Origin: Dromaius novaehollandiae
Lineage: Eukaryota; Chordata; Aves; Casuariiformes; Dromaiidae
DNA: 64,000 nt
Direction of reading: 5' to 3'
Assembly: GCF_036370855.1 (NCBI RefSeq)
Contig: NC_088130.1
Span: 14,971,543-15,035,542 of the forward strand
Shown: positions 32,901 to 45,100 of the stretch, one piece after another
Layout: every line of letters begins with the position of its first letter
How positions within the stretch are numbered: the first letter of the stretch is position 1
Program-made: the position numbers and the translations under genes
Notes under the pieces: model-generated
Database searches by the model: none
Seen by the model: only the letters and a program-made list of their open reading frames with translations
Told to the model about the DNA's origin: nothing

Positions 32901-33588
32901 TCTGCCTGAACAAGTGAGCTATAGAAACTCAGTTCATCTCAGTGATGAGTCATCTAGGACAGCACACACAGACTTTCACACATCAGCACCCTGCTGGAAG
33001 CTGGAGTCAGGTGCAAGAAGTGACATCACCAAAGGAAGCTAACGTTTACAAGCAAGCAAGGCACAACCGTAGGGTAGCGTTAGTCATGACCATCCATCGC
33101 CTCCAGAAAGGAGGCGAGCAGAAAACAATAGAGTCCTGAAGTCGTGTTGTTCAGAGACAATGGGAAACAGAGCTGCGAACTGAAACAGTGGGTGGAACTC
33201 CAGATTGCATATCCCTTTTAGCATCACCACTCTGGGAAGACTCGGCAAGGGAAAGCAGGGGCAGGGGAAGAATTGAGCTAGGAAAGATGGGCGACATGCG
33301 CATGTTGTGCAACCACACACAGGGAAAAGAATGCAGGAAGGTACCTAGGCCCTTGGCCATGACCGGGGGATGGGACTGTCTCCCTTTCCAGAGGGAGGAG
33401 ACTGGTCGAGACAGAAAAGCAAAAAATTTCCTCCAAAGAGATGGCTCTGCTCCTGGGTGGGGAGAAAGGGGGCACAGATGCAACTGGACTAGCTGGGTCC
33501 CTCCATGCCTGAGGGGAGGAGGGCAACAGGGACCCCGCAGGCAGAGCAATACAAGGAAGTGCTGCAGGGGCAGGGAAGGGTTGGGAAG

Positions 33589-33635
<47 letters not shown>

Positions 33636-33890
33636 TGTAAAACAGGGCAGGGGTTGCAGAGCTATGGGGGGGGGGGCGGGGGGGAGGCATAAAGGAAGAG
33701 TAGGGGGGAGTCAGGAGTGCAGAGCCATAAACAAGTAGGGCATGGCAGGGCATGCAGGGGCATGGCAGGGCATGCAGGGCCATGAGAGTGAGTGCCAGAA
33801 AGGGTAAAGCAAGGCTATAGGGCCCCACGGCGTGACGTTGAGAAGGCCGAGGCAGGGCTGGACCCCCCCCCCCCCCGCCCCCCGGGGCAG
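32901..33890. other. SLC44A1 intron 1, promoter-proximal part
   Basis: GC content rises toward exon 1. It contains (GT)n at 33591-33634, G-runs at 33667-33682 and a short GGCATGGCAGGGCATGCA repeat (33735-33785). The His/Thr-rich and Pro-rich frames crossing it are not genes. Confidence 0.6.
33591..33634. repeat. (GT)n microsatellite
   Basis: About 21 GT dinucleotides, nearly perfect. Confidence 0.97.
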
Positions 33891-33900
33891 GGCCACTCAC

Positions 33901-33927
33901 CTGTGCGGTGCAGCTGCAGCAGCCCAT
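33901..33927 (-). CDS. SLC44A1: SLC44A1 coding exon 1
   Basis: On the minus strand, ATG at 33927-33925 in a strong context (GACGCCATGG) opens MGCCSCTAQ and ends at CAG before a GTGAGTGG donor. MGCC at the start is an N-myristoylation/palmitoylation-type signal that I recognise from the SLC44A1 N-terminus. The phase-0 junction continues into exon 2 at 307 (NSKREW). The peptide is about three residues shorter than the human N-terminus I recall, the missing residues falling in the Ser/Ala-rich part. The open frame continuing downstream is intronic. Confidence 0.9.
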
Positions 33928-34120
33928 GGCGTCCGCGGGTCTCTTCTCCAGAGGAGAGCTGAGGGCCGGCGGTGCCCGCTAGGTACCAGGCGGGGGGCAG
34001 GCAGGTGCTAGGCATCCACCCACCACAGTCGCCCAGCCCAGGACTGCGGAGAGAAACGTAGCGCTGGGAACCGCTCCAATACGTCAGGCAAGCGCGACTA
34101 CAGAGCGAGTCCTATTATGA
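33928..34120 (-). promoter_or_regulatory. SLC44A1: SLC44A1 5' UTR and CpG-rich promoter region
   Basis: This is the only dense CpG stretch of this part of the window (for example GCGGAGAGAAACGTAGCGCT near 34047-34066), immediately upstream of the minus-strand ATG. A CCAATACGTCA element at 34076-34086 combines a CCAAT box and a CRE half-site. There is no clear TATA box. Because ABCA1 lies head to head, the region may also influence the plus strand, but no start site is visible. Confidence 0.65.
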
Positions 34121-35667
34121 CACCCCCCCCCCCCATCCTTACCACCCCGGCAGTGGCTGAGGAGAAAGAGGTGGGGTGTAGACCCACCCTGAGCTGAGGC
34201 GGGCATTATATACTGCAGCTATGGGGTTGCTACGTGCCAGACAGGCAGTAGGTCAGAGTGACACTGCCTCCTTTGATTCTGCTCTGCATGGAGAAGGGGG
34301 AAGAAAGTGCACAGCAGATATCATGGAAAATGGCTCAGCTCGCTTCTGATATCCTTTTTGCCCGTTTCCCTTGTTTCTACGGTAATGGCTGGGCTCTTAG
34401 CTGCGGAGAGGTCTAGCTTTCATGTGTCTTGTGGGCTAGGGCCTGCCACTCTTTCAGAGTGAGGAAAAGTCAGCCATTCCTCATTTTTCTCCTTATCTCC
34501 CTGAAGGAGGGGGTACTGTCCTGTAGGCAGGGTGAAGGATATCTCTACAAAAAAAACCCTTTCCATGCAACATGGCCTAGGAGTGGTTGACAGTCACTTA
34601 AAAGAAGAGCTGCTTCTAGGGAACTGCTTGTGCTTCAGGAGGCTATGTAATATATGTACTCATAGATGTGTATAGAGACTTGAGGTGCTCCTGCCTGTGG
34701 GTACCAGCCATGTGAGACATCCACAGCACAGTGAATCTGTGTTTTCTGAACTGCTTTTGCTGTGAGATTGCAAAAGATGTGAGCATATTCCCTGGATCCA
34801 TAGAAAACTGTCATAAGTCTTTGCAGCTGGTTCAGGAATACTTTGCTGTTCTCCTAAAGAGACTAATGCAAGGGTCATTCTTTTGAGCTGTGTACCTTTC
34901 TACCTCTGCAAAAAAGTTAGCTTCATGAACTACACGAGTGATGTTTGCTGAGTAGATAAGTGATTTAAGTTCAGTCTGTAAGTACAGGCTGGATGGACCA
35001 TGTTTCTGAATCCTGCAGTGAGCAATAGATGCTTCAAAGCTTCTGAGCCAGTGAGGTACCTATGCGGCTGCACCTTGTTGGCTGTAATCGTTAATGAGAA
35101 CAAAGGCAACAGCTCTTCACATTATGGAAAAGAGGGCTCTTTAGAAACATGGCAGTCCATGTTAAGGTAAACCTATTGACATAGTGTGGGGGGGTTGTTT
35201 TGTTTTTAACATGGCCTAAACATGTTAAGTGATAACTGCAAATTTGAAAAAACACAGTTATTAGTTTTGTTTAATCCTAACTCTAAAACAACTTTAATTC
35301 AATCAGTATTAGAAATAACACCACTATGATTTAAGTTTAAATTGTTCCTTTGACAGGCAGAATGAGGCAAAAGAGGCCTTGTGACTAGAGAAGGACTATA
35401 GTTAAACGGATTTCCTAAATAGAACAAAAATTGGCATGGGCGTGAATTATGAGTCATAAATTTTAGCTGCCCTCAGTTTAATGGCAAATAACATCACTTT
35501 GCAGTTTTCAGTTCTCAATTTCTAACTTCTGGTTAAAATATCCTTTTACCACTTATATACACATTGTTATTTTTTCTCATTGTTTTATCTCATTCTATCC
35601 AAATATTTCTGTCATAATAAATAATGTGAACATCAGAGAACTGGGTTGCTGGAAGAACTCTCTAGGA
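34121..35667. other. intergenic sequence upstream of SLC44A1
   Basis: GC-rich at the left, including a C-run (34122-34133) and a TATATACTG word at 34208-34216, then AT-rich. I searched for ABCA1 exons 1-3 on the plus strand and did not recognise any. Nothing else seen. Confidence 0.5.
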
Positions 35668-35815
35668 GGCAGGATAGTTTTGTGATTGACACAGGAATAG
35701 ATAACAAGAAATCCATAGTCAATTCCTGTGCAACTTGGGACATGTCACTTAAGTTCCTCTATGCCTCAGTTTTACCATGTATAAAATAAGATTTATACCT
35801 CCTTTGTCCCAGCCT
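35668..35815 (+). mobile_element. MIR-like SINE relic
   Basis: Shows the MIR core in order: TGTGCAACTTGGGACATGTCACTTAA, CCTCTATGCCTCAGTTTTACC and TGTATAAAATAAGATTTATACC-type words. It is strongly diverged, as expected for a very old amniote SINE. Confidence 0.65.
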
Positions 35816-37807
35816 TTGTCTTTTTCGTTCACTTCAGTAGCAACAGGGTGAAGTCTCTGCCACAAATGTGATTGATTGTCTGTCTATTAAATAGGCCAAA
35901 TTCTATCTTTTGAAATAGGCTTCATGTTTCATTTAGGACCTGTAAGTGCTGCTATAATAATGAAATACTGCCACCTACTTCCCATATACTTATAGACTAC
36001 ATGTTTAGCATGTTTGTCAGAAGACAGTAATAGAGGTTTTTTTTTTTTAAAAAAAAAAAAAAGTTCCTTGCCCCCAGAATTTGTGGACTCTTAGAAGGGC
36101 AACCTAGTGAATAATCAAAAGCACTATGCAGCCATGTGGGGAGAATGGTGATTAAAGAGCAGTGATTAAAGAATCCTAGTCCTTCATTGGCTGGAGGAAC
36201 CTTTATGGAACAGCATGTAAAGATGTATCAACTGTAGCATAGGTAACTGGGATTGAGTGTATGTGACAAGTAGAAAAAGTTTTTGAACAAATTTGAGCAT
36301 TAATCATCAAAGTAATTGCCCTTATGGTGCTTCTGCCCTGAGGAAATTAATTGCCTTTTGACAAGGATGCAGTAATAACAGCAGCAATAGATGTCTGGCT
36401 TTCATTAGTATAACTGTGCTTTGTTTGGCCAATCACACAAAGGCAGAAGAAAAGTTAAAAGGTTATTCATGTTTGCATTTGCTTTTTTTTTTTTCATTCA
36501 GATCAGTATTTCTGGAAGAAAATGGAGAGGATTGAAATGGGAAAAGCTGAGTTCTAGTTCAGTAATATACAAGTTGAACTCTAAGCATATGCTTAAGTAC
36601 ATTTTTTTTAATTGTGCTTTATGGATTCTGTCCTTCTGAGCCTGATCATCATCTGCACTAAGGCATCTTTATACTACAAGCTGTTAGAGTGTAAATCTAA
36701 CCGCCCAGATTGTGTTAAGAATCCAGCCTTTTCCTATAAAAGATTTGACTCTGCTCTTCTCCCCTCAGCCAAAAAGGATTGGTTTTATCTATATTTTCAT
36801 TTCATTGCTAGTCTCAAAATGGCAGGAACACCATCTGGTACTGAGAAAAGGAGACAACAAGAGAGAAGGCCCTAAAAATGACAAAATGCCTTCAGAACTC
36901 GAGTTAAGTAAATAGTAGCTTATTTCCAGCCTGTTTCCACTCCAGGAAGCATAGGGGGTTAAAAAAGGAGATACGGAAACATTCCAGAAAGCATGAGTTA
37001 TGGGACATTTACCTTTTCCCTCCAGATGTAGGAGCCTAACCTTTAGGCACTCATGTTTAAATACCTAAGAATTTTCCAACGGTACAAAGCAGCACATAGT
37101 TTGTTTCAAGTTGATGGGAGAAATGCCTTTAAAGTAAACAATAAATAAAATTGAGGCCCTTTGGATATGTTTCTAAGTATGCATTTTGGGGTGGGATTTT
37201 CAAAAGAGCTCAGCTTTGGACTAACTGCTGACTCAAAAGAAGTGCCAGGTTGCTGTCAATGAAAGGGAGGAGTCGCATCATGCAGACTAAAAGTTGAGTA
37301 GTACACCAGCAAGGAGGTAAGTGTTACAGTATGTTTCCCTCCTTCTACTAATAGAGTAGTGCAGTTAATTATCAGTCTGCTGACTTCTTCCACCTACCAA
37401 TAAATCTGCACCTGTGAAGGTTTGGCAACCACTGTGTATTTTTTAAAATCTCATCCTGCATGTCTAGCTTCAATGTTTCTGACTTTTTTTTAATTGGTTT
37501 AAATGCACATGCACACACACACATTTCCTATACAACTCCATAATTTGCCCTATGAAGAAGCAGGCTGTCATTGTCCATCCACTGACAACAGTGCAGGATA
37601 TAGGAGTGCTTCTGCTGATGTCAGCAAAATGATAAAGCAAGTACAGTGCGAGAAGACATTCCAGTGAACACACTGCAAATAGGACATCAGACTGTATTTA
37701 TGAGCAATGTAAGGACATAGCCCATTGACCCACTCAGTGTCCTGTGGCCCCATTACTTTAAATGTCTCAGAATCCACCTGAAACCAACAGTCTTGCTGAA
37801 AAGTTCA
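35816..37807. other. unique sequence, no feature seen
   Basis: AT-rich, with a T/A-run at 36031-36063 and a T-run near 36484. No gene was recognised; short open frames here have no family resemblance. Confidence 0.55.
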
Positions 37808-37945
37808 GACATGCTGTTATCCTCGCTTACTGATAGGGAAACTACAGAACACATGATTGTGCAAGGTCACACAGGAAGCTGGTTACGAAGTAGGGAATTG
37901 AACCTGTATCTCCTGTATTCCAGACTTGTCCACTAAAGATCATAT
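37808..37945 (-). mobile_element. MIR-like SINE relic
   Basis: Plus-strand words GATAGGGAAACTACAGAACACA, GTGCAAGGTCACACAGGAAG and GGAATTGAACCTGTATCTCCTG match the reverse complement of the MIR consensus. Confidence 0.7.
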
Positions 37946-39529
37946 CAGTCATGAATTTAACTCAATCGTGGTGAAAGCATTTGAATTAGCCTGCTTTGCA
38001 ATAAGAATGGAAAAGAGTTTTATAGAATTTTCCTCTGACCAAGAAAAGTTGCATATTGCTCAGGAAGTCAAATCTCACATTAAAGCTAAAATTTGTTTCC
38101 TGCAGCCTGTCTGACCCCAGACAGAGATCAATTCAGTGAACATACTGGGGAAGTCAGAACAAAAGCCATTCCACTTCCTGCTGCAGCCCCTTCAGTTAAT
38201 CAGGTTTGGTTTGTTTCCAATTTGAGGATTAGAGATTTCAGGTGAAAAAGGAACAGCAGAAAGCTTTCTGAATGAATCGGCAAGAGGAAATCTTCACCAG
38301 TTCTGAATCAATGTTTCAGTGCATAGCACTCTTGGAGATGCTGTCTTTTTGGTGAGATGTACAATGGAGGTCCTGGCCACTGGTAGCTATCAGAAACCTT
38401 CAAGGCTGTTAAAAAGAAGAGTATTTTTGTGAATATTAGTGTCTCTGCAACATACTGTTTTAAAGCATAGCCTTTCTGCCTACTGTATTCTATTTGTGCT
38501 ATAATAAAAGATCTATCCTTTCTATATTTAAACGGTGTAATGTTGCTTTGCACTATTTAAAATCTGTTGGGTTTCATTCTGGTGTTAGAGACTTGCACAT
38601 GAAGAACTGCATGAACAGCTCCTTTTATACAAGCCAAACAACTGTCAGACATTTAAATCATTATCAGCCTGAGCCAGAATCACACTAGCAATTTACAGCT
38701 GAAAGGTTCCATATCCCATTATCAACCCCCTGAGAAATCCAATCTTCAGAAAACATTATTTAAAATGGTTAGGACACTGCTGATGCACTTGAGCGTTTTC
38801 CATTTGATCTCACAATCCCAACCACAAAAGTGTAATTTATTATAGCTTTCTAAGAAAGTTCTGTGTTGCCCAAATGAGACACAAAGCCAAGCGCAATCCT
38901 TTCTGTAGAGACAATATCATTATAATACATTATTAACCATTGTGATCCCTTATTATTTCACTCTGGGAAAATTATGGCTGTGGCATTGGGGATGTAAGAC
39001 TACAGGCTGAACACTGCCTGCTGCAAATGTCTTGCAAAGCTGCTGCAGTAAATCTCTCAGATAACTTGTTGCAAAAAAACTATACTACAGGGACCTGTCA
39101 TTTGTTTTCTCAGGGAAGAAGGGCTGTGAAGGAATATGCTGTTCCACTCCACACACTCTACTGTCATACAAAGAAACACCCATCAAAGATTCAGCTTATT
39201 CTCAGAGTAAGACAAGAGGGGAGACAGCAATATTCAGTGTACTTTGTGATTCTGGCTTTCTATAGCCTTTTGTATGGGAGGGAAGGACAGGAGGCATCAC
39301 TCTACTGAGGCTGACTCAAACTGTGATTCATTTCACAGATAGCAGGGGGTTGGAGTGACACGGAACCAGGCTATTGCTTGAAGAGACATCTACACTGAGC
39401 TCAAAAAAACGGCACTTAACTCGGATGTAGGCTTAAGGCCAAACACAGTGATTTATCATTAGTACAAGTTCTCATTCACGTAGTCCAGATAAGTAGACAT
39501 TGGTGGGACCTAAAACATTTTTTGGTAGA
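37946..39529. other. unique sequence, no feature seen
   Basis: No gene, RNA or mobile-element signature was recognised. Confidence 0.5.
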
Positions 39530-40568
39530 ACCACAGAACCATTCAGGTTAGAGGGAACCTCAGGAGGTCTCTAGTCCAACCTCCTGCTCAAAGCAGGGTC
39601 AGCTATGAGGTCAGATCAGGTTACTCAGGCCTTTGTCCAGTCTAGTCAAACCTCCTGTCAAACCTCCAAGCATGGAGACTGCACAACCTCTCTGGGGCCC
39701 TATTCTGATGCTCGACTGTTCTCATAAGGAAAATGTTTCTCCTTATATCCAGTCAGAACCTCTCTTGTTTCAATGTATGCCCCTTGTCTCTCATCTTCCT
39801 GCCATGCATCACTGTAAAGAGCCTGGCTCCGTCTTCTTGATAACATCCTAATAGGTATTGGAAGGCTGCTATTAGGCCCCCCGAAGCCTTCTCTTTTCCA
39901 AGCTGAACAAGACCAGTTCCCTCAGCTTCTCTTCATCAGGCAAGTGCTCCAGCCCCCTGAACATCTTGGTGGCCCTCTGCTGGACTCAATCCAGTTGATC
40001 AATGTCTTTCCTGTATTGGGGAGGCCCAAAACTGGATGCAGTATTCTAGATGCAGTCTAACGAGTGCTGAGAAGAGGGGAAGAATCACTTCCCTAGATCT
40101 ACTAGCTCTACTCCTGTCAATACAGCCGAGGATGCTGTTGGCCTTCCTTGCTGCCAGGGCACACTGCTGGCTCATGTTCAGCTTGCTGTCTACTGAGACC
40201 CCCAGGGCCTTTTTAGCAGAGCTGCTCCCCAGCCAGTCAGTCCCCAGCCTGTATTGTTTCAAGGGGGGGGGGGGGGGGTCATTCCTTCCCAGGTGCAAGA
40301 CTTGGCATTTGTCCTTGCTGAATTTCATGAGGTTCCTGTCTGCCCATTCCTCCAGCCTGTCTAGGTCCCTGTAAATGGCAGCCCTGCCCTTGAGCATATC
40401 AACTGGTCCTTCCAATTTAGTGTCATCTGCAAACTTAATGAGCACGCACTCCATCGCCTCCTCCAGGTCAGTGATAAAGATATTAAACAGGACAGGTCCC
40501 ATTATAGACCGCTGTAGTACTTTGCTTGTTACCAGCTGCAGTGCACCAGTGCAAGGCACTGGGGCTAG
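39530..40568 (-). mobile_element. CR1 LINE, 3' part, minus strand
   Basis: The CR1 3' UTR starts at about 39530 (plus-strand AGGTCTCTAGTCCAACCTCCTGC). It continues into the reverse-transcriptase C-terminal reading (about 39999-40545) with LFNIFITDLEEAME and KFADDTKL, the FADD catalytic box. At 40569 it is interrupted by an LTR and resumes at 41133. It is 5'-truncated and carries stops and frameshifts (for example a G-run at 40264-40278). Confidence 0.93.
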
Positions 40569-41132
40569 TGTTCATTACGATCCCAGTAAGAAATGCACTC
40601 AGACTCCATAAGGTATTGATTAAAATACCATTTACTGGAGCTAGCACAAGAAGGAAGAAGAGGATAGATAATCTCTTGTCCCTTCAGATTCTGGGAACCT
40701 TGAGTTGTGCTGCATCAGACAGATCTCCAATCAGGGCATGGCATGGGGTACAGCTCACATTCATAGAGAGGTTCGCTGGCATTTTGGTCTTTAGAACTTT
40801 TATAGGATTTTCTTAGAAGAAAACAATTCTACTCATCATTTCTACTGTCAAACAAAAGGATGTTTGCATGAGAATATGCTGCTTCACTTGAGGATAAAGA
40901 CAAGGACACGCAGATGGTGTAATAGCCAGTGCCAAGTGGGAGCTGCCTACAGGCTCCTCCATTACAATTAGCTGGCCAAGTTTACTCTGCGGCCAAGGGA
41001 TATGTGCAGCACAGGCCTGAAGGCCAAGCTATTTGTGCAGCATAGCATGGCACAGGCCTGTTCCTTCTCAGGTTAACTATGTGGATCACTAACTCCTCAA
41101 TGTACAATGGTCTTCCGGTTAGGATCACTACA
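40569..41132 (-). mobile_element. solo LTR inserted in CR1 (564 bp)
   Basis: Read on the minus strand it starts TGTAGTGATCC and ends GATCGTAATGAACA. It has a CCTATAAAAG TATA box (40798-40806 on the plus strand) and a decayed AATCAATA where AATAAA would be (about 40614-40621). CR1 sequence continues on both sides, which sets the boundaries, although no clear target-site duplication is visible. The U3 terminal part recurs at 55298-55503. Confidence 0.75.
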
Positions 41133-41250
41133 CCAACCTCCAGGTAGAGTACAACCCATTAACCACTACCCTCTGGGCCCAGTCATCCTGAAAGCTGTTT
41201 ACCCATCTAGTTGTCCATCCACCCAGACCATGATGTTCCAACTTGGCTGT
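41133..41250 (-). mobile_element. CR1 LINE, continuation after the LTR
   Basis: Plus-strand words CCAACCTCCAGGTAGAGTAC and CCCATCTAGTTGTCCATCCA are the upstream (5') continuation of the CR1 at 39530-40568. Homology fades near 41250. Confidence 0.8.
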
Positions 41251-41525
41251 CAGGGAGCAGCAAGAGGGCAACTGTTCCACAAGGGAGAAGGCTGACCATG
41301 TTAATGTCTTCTGTGTGTGTATATGTGCCTCTCTGGCATACATGCTCAACCTTGCTACTGGTCAGACCTGCAAATGGGAAAGCAGCAGCCTCATCCATTG
41401 GACTGGGACAGAGAGACCTCCTGGGTCTGAGAGTGCACTGGATTGGGACTTCAGTGGCCAGGAAGGAGAAATTCACAGGTCCCAGAGTCTGCTGGATTTG
41501 GCAGCTCCTGTAACATCCTTAATAG
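41251..41525. repeat. dispersed repeat, copy 2 (first copy 7085-7320)
   Basis: Shares GCTCAACCTTGCTACTGGTC, TGGGAAAGCAG and the ending TAACATCCTTAA with the copy at 7085-7320. Family unknown. Confidence 0.6.
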
Positions 41526-42185
41526 CTACCACACTGATTTCAGATACTTGACAGAGGCAGCTAGCAAGGCATTGTCTATAGAGACTCTGGCAGACCCTGT
41601 GTAGAAACAGTCCAGCTTTACTAATTTTAAAAGCACACCAAAAAATCCTTAGGGTAGGACCTGGAGCAGTGGCCATCAGGGATGTTCTTAATAGCTGTTT
41701 CCTGGCAGAATGGGTTGGGTAAGAGTGAAAACAATTATTTCACTTTGCAATTCAAAAGACTTGGTGGGATGGTGGGATGCTTTTTAAACTGAATAATGGA
41801 AAATATTTTGAGACCTTATGTGTGGTGGGTTTTTTTTGGTTTGTGTGTGGTGTCTGTGGTGTGGGTGGATTTTTTTGTTTGTTTGTTTTTAAGTAGTGCT
41901 GCAAGAGTGATGTCTATTTTAGATAACTGGAGTCCACATGATGATTGTAGTATCTGATTACCATAATGCCTCTTGCAAGCTTTGGAAGTAACTGAGGAAA
42001 CCTCTCTCTTCTTGCTCCAGATCTGCAGTGTGCATTCTAGACTGGTTAAAGGGTATGGCATATTTGTGTGTGGAAATAGGGGAATATATAGGGAATAAAC
42101 GCAGTGAAAGGCAGAAAGATCTCTGAATAAACAGAAGAAAACACTGGCTCTATTACTCTAACATGGCTCCTATTGGGCATTAGAC
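41526..42185. other. unique sequence before the polypurine array
   Basis: Includes a T/G-rich stretch (41820-41895). No gene seen. Confidence 0.5.
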
Positions 42186-45100
42186 TTTACAAAATAAAAC
42201 AGGCAGGGAGGGAGGGGGAAAGGTAGGAAGGCAATGGGGAAGATGTAGGAAGGCATTGGGTGGGAGGCAGGCAATGGGAGAGAGGTGGGCAATGGGGGAG
42301 AGGAAGGTAGGCAAGCAGGGAGAGGAAGGCAGGCAAGCAGGGAGAGGAAGGCAAGGGGGGGAGGAAGGGAATGGGGGCAAGGCAGGAAGGAAGGGAGGGG
42401 GGAGAGGCAGGAAGGGATAGAGGGGAGAGGAAGGGAAGGAGGAGGAGAGGGAGGGGGTGTAGAGGAAAGAACGTGGGAGAAGAACGAAGGGAGGGGGAGA
42501 GGAAGGAAGGGAGGGGAGAGGAAGAAATGAAGGGGGAGAGGAAGAAAGGCAGGGAGGGAGGAAAAGGTAGCAGGGGATAGAGGAAGGCAGGCAGGAGGTA
42601 GATGAAAGAAGGAAGGAAGGAGGGGGAGAGGAAGGAAGGAAGGGGAGAGAGGAAGTCAAGTGGGGGAGAGGAAGGAAGGAAGGCAATGGAGGAGAGGCAG
42701 GAAGGCAGTGGAGGAGAAACAGGAAGGAAGGGAGGGGAAGAGACAGGCAGGAAGGGAATGGGGGAGAGACAGGAAGGGAAGGAATCGGGGAGAGCCTGGA
42801 AGGGAGGGAGGGGGAAAGGCAGGAAGGCAATGGGAGAGAGGCAGGAAGGCATTGGGTGGGAGGCAGGCAATGGGGGAGAGGCAGGAAGGAAGGGAGGAGC
42901 AGAGGCAGGAAGGAGGGCAGGGGAGAGGCAGGAAAGAAATGGGAAAGAAGTAAGAAGGGAATGGGAGAGAAGAAGGAAGGGAATGGAGGAGAAGAAAGAA
43001 GGGAATGGGGGAGAGTCAGGAAGGGAGGGAATGGGGGAGAGTCAGGAAGGGAGGGGGAGAGGCAGAAAGGAAGGCAAGGGGGGAGAGGAAGGAAGGCAAT
43101 GGGGGAGGGGAAGGAAGGCAAGGGGGGAGAGAAGGAGGGAAATGAGGGAGAAGAAGGGAGGAGGAGTGGAAGGGAGTGGGAGAGGAAGGAAGGAAGGGCA
43201 GGGGAGAGGAAGGAAGGCAGGCAAGGAGGGAGAGGAAGAAAGGCAGGCAAGGAGGGAGAAGAAGGAAGGAAAGCAATGGGGGCCAGGCAGGAAATCAGGG
43301 AATGGGGGGGAGGCAGGCAGGAAGGGAATGGGGGCAAGGCAGGAAGGCAGGGAGGGAGAGAGGCAGGAAGAAAGGAAATGGGGAAGAGGAAGGAAGGCAA
43401 TGGGGGAGAGGAGGAGGGAAATGGGGGAGAAGAAGGAAGGGAGGGGAAGGAAGGAAGAGAGGGGGAGAGGAAGGAAAGAAGGAAAGGGGGAAGAAGAAGG
43501 AAGGAAAGTAATGGGGGAGAGGAAGGAAAGAAGGGAGGGGAGGAGGAAGGAAGGGCATGGGAGAGAGGAAGGAAAGAAGGGAGGGGAAGAGGCAGGAAGG
43601 GCATGGGGGAAAGGCAGGCAAAAAGGGAGGGGGAGAGGCAGGCAGGGAATGGGGGAGAGGCAGGAAGGCAATGGGGGCAAGGCAGGCAGGAAGGGAATGG
43701 GGGTGAGCCAGGAAGGCAGGGAGGGGGAGAGGCAGGAAGGAAATGGGGGAGAGGAAGGAAGGAAATGGGGTAGAGGAATGAAGTAAGGGAGGAAGAGAGG
43801 CAAGAAGGAAGGGTGGGGGAGAGGAAGGAAGGAAGGGAGGCAGAAGGGAGGAAGGGAGGGACCTAAGAAGGAAGGGAATGGGGGAGAGGAAGGAAGGAAA
43901 GGAAAGGTGGATAGGCAAGAAGGAAGGGAGGGGGAGAGGAAGGAAGGCAGTGGGGGACAGGAAGGAAGGGAGGGGAAGAAGAAGGAAGGAAATGGGGAGA
44001 GGAAGGAAGGAAATGGGGGAGAGGAAGGAAGGAAGGAAAGGGGGGAGGCAGGAAGGGAATGGAGGAGAGGGAGAAAGGAAGGGAGGAAGAGAGGCAGGAA
44101 GGGAGGAGGAGAGGAAGGAAGGACATGGGGGACAGGAAGGAAATAAGCAAGGGGGAGGAAGGATGGAAAGAGGGGAAGAAGGAAGGAAAGGGGGAAGGAG
44201 GGAAGGGAATGGGGGAGAGGCAGGAAGGGAATAGGGGAGAGGAAGGAAAGAAATGGGGGAGAGGAAGGAAGGAAGGAAGGGTGGGGAAGAGGCAGGAAGG
44301 GAGAGAAGGAGGATGGAAGTGGGGGAGAGGAAGGAAGGGAGGGGGAGAAGCAGGAAGGAAGGGAGGGGGAGAGGCAGAATGAAGGGAGGGGGCAGGAAGG
44401 AAATGGGGGAGAGAAAGGAAGGACCAGGGGGAAAGGAAAGAAGCAGGGGAAAGGAAGGAAAGGGGGATGGGAGAGGAAGGAAATGGGGGAGAGGCAGGAA
44501 AGAAATGAGGGAGAGGAAGGAAAGAAGGGAGGGGAAGAGGCAGGAAGGAAATGGGGGAGAGGCAGGTAGGAATGAAATGGGGGAGAGGCAGGCAGGGAAG
44601 GGGGGTGAAGCAGGGAGGGAATGGGAGAGAGGCAGGAAGGAAGGCCAGGGGAGAGGAAGGAAGAAAGGATAGAGGGAAGAGGAAGGACGAAGGAAGGAAG
44701 GAAAGGGGAGAGGAAGGGAGGAAAGAATGGAGGAGAGAAAGGAAGGAAGGCAATGGAGGAGAGGCAGGAAGGAAGGTGATGGGAGAGAGGAAGGAAGGAA
44801 GGTGAGGGAGAGGAAGGGAGGGACGCAGAGTGGGGCAAGGGAGGGAGGGGGGAGAGGCAGGAAGGGAGGGGGAAAGGCAAGAAGGAAGGAAGTGGGAGAG
44901 TAAGGAAGGAATGAAGAAGTAGATAAAGGAAGGAAATGTGGGAGAGGCAGGCAGGGAATAGGGGAGAGGCAAGAAGGAAGGGACAGGGAGAGGAAAGAAG
45001 GAAATGGGGAAGGGGAAGGAAGGAAATGGGAGAGAGGAAGGAAGGAAGGGGAGAGGAAGGAAGGAAGGGGGGAGAAGCAGGAAGGAAGGGAGGGGGGAGA

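Larger units (their letters stand above)
308..33900 (-). other. SLC44A1: SLC44A1 intron 1 (about 33.6 kb)
   Basis: This interval lies between the acceptor of exon 2 and the donor GTGAGTGG of coding exon 1, both on the minus strand. It holds all the retroviral material between 13 and 31 kb. The three ERVs lie on the plus strand, antisense to the host transcript, the orientation usually tolerated in introns. The solo LTR at 6223-6855 is sense with respect to SLC44A1 and could supply a cryptic promoter or polyadenylation site. Confidence 0.8.

Noticed and set aside
34193..34290. TATATA-containing stretch as ABCA1 promoter
   Set aside because: No recognisable LXR-type DR4 element, first exon or splice donor follows, so I did not annotate it.
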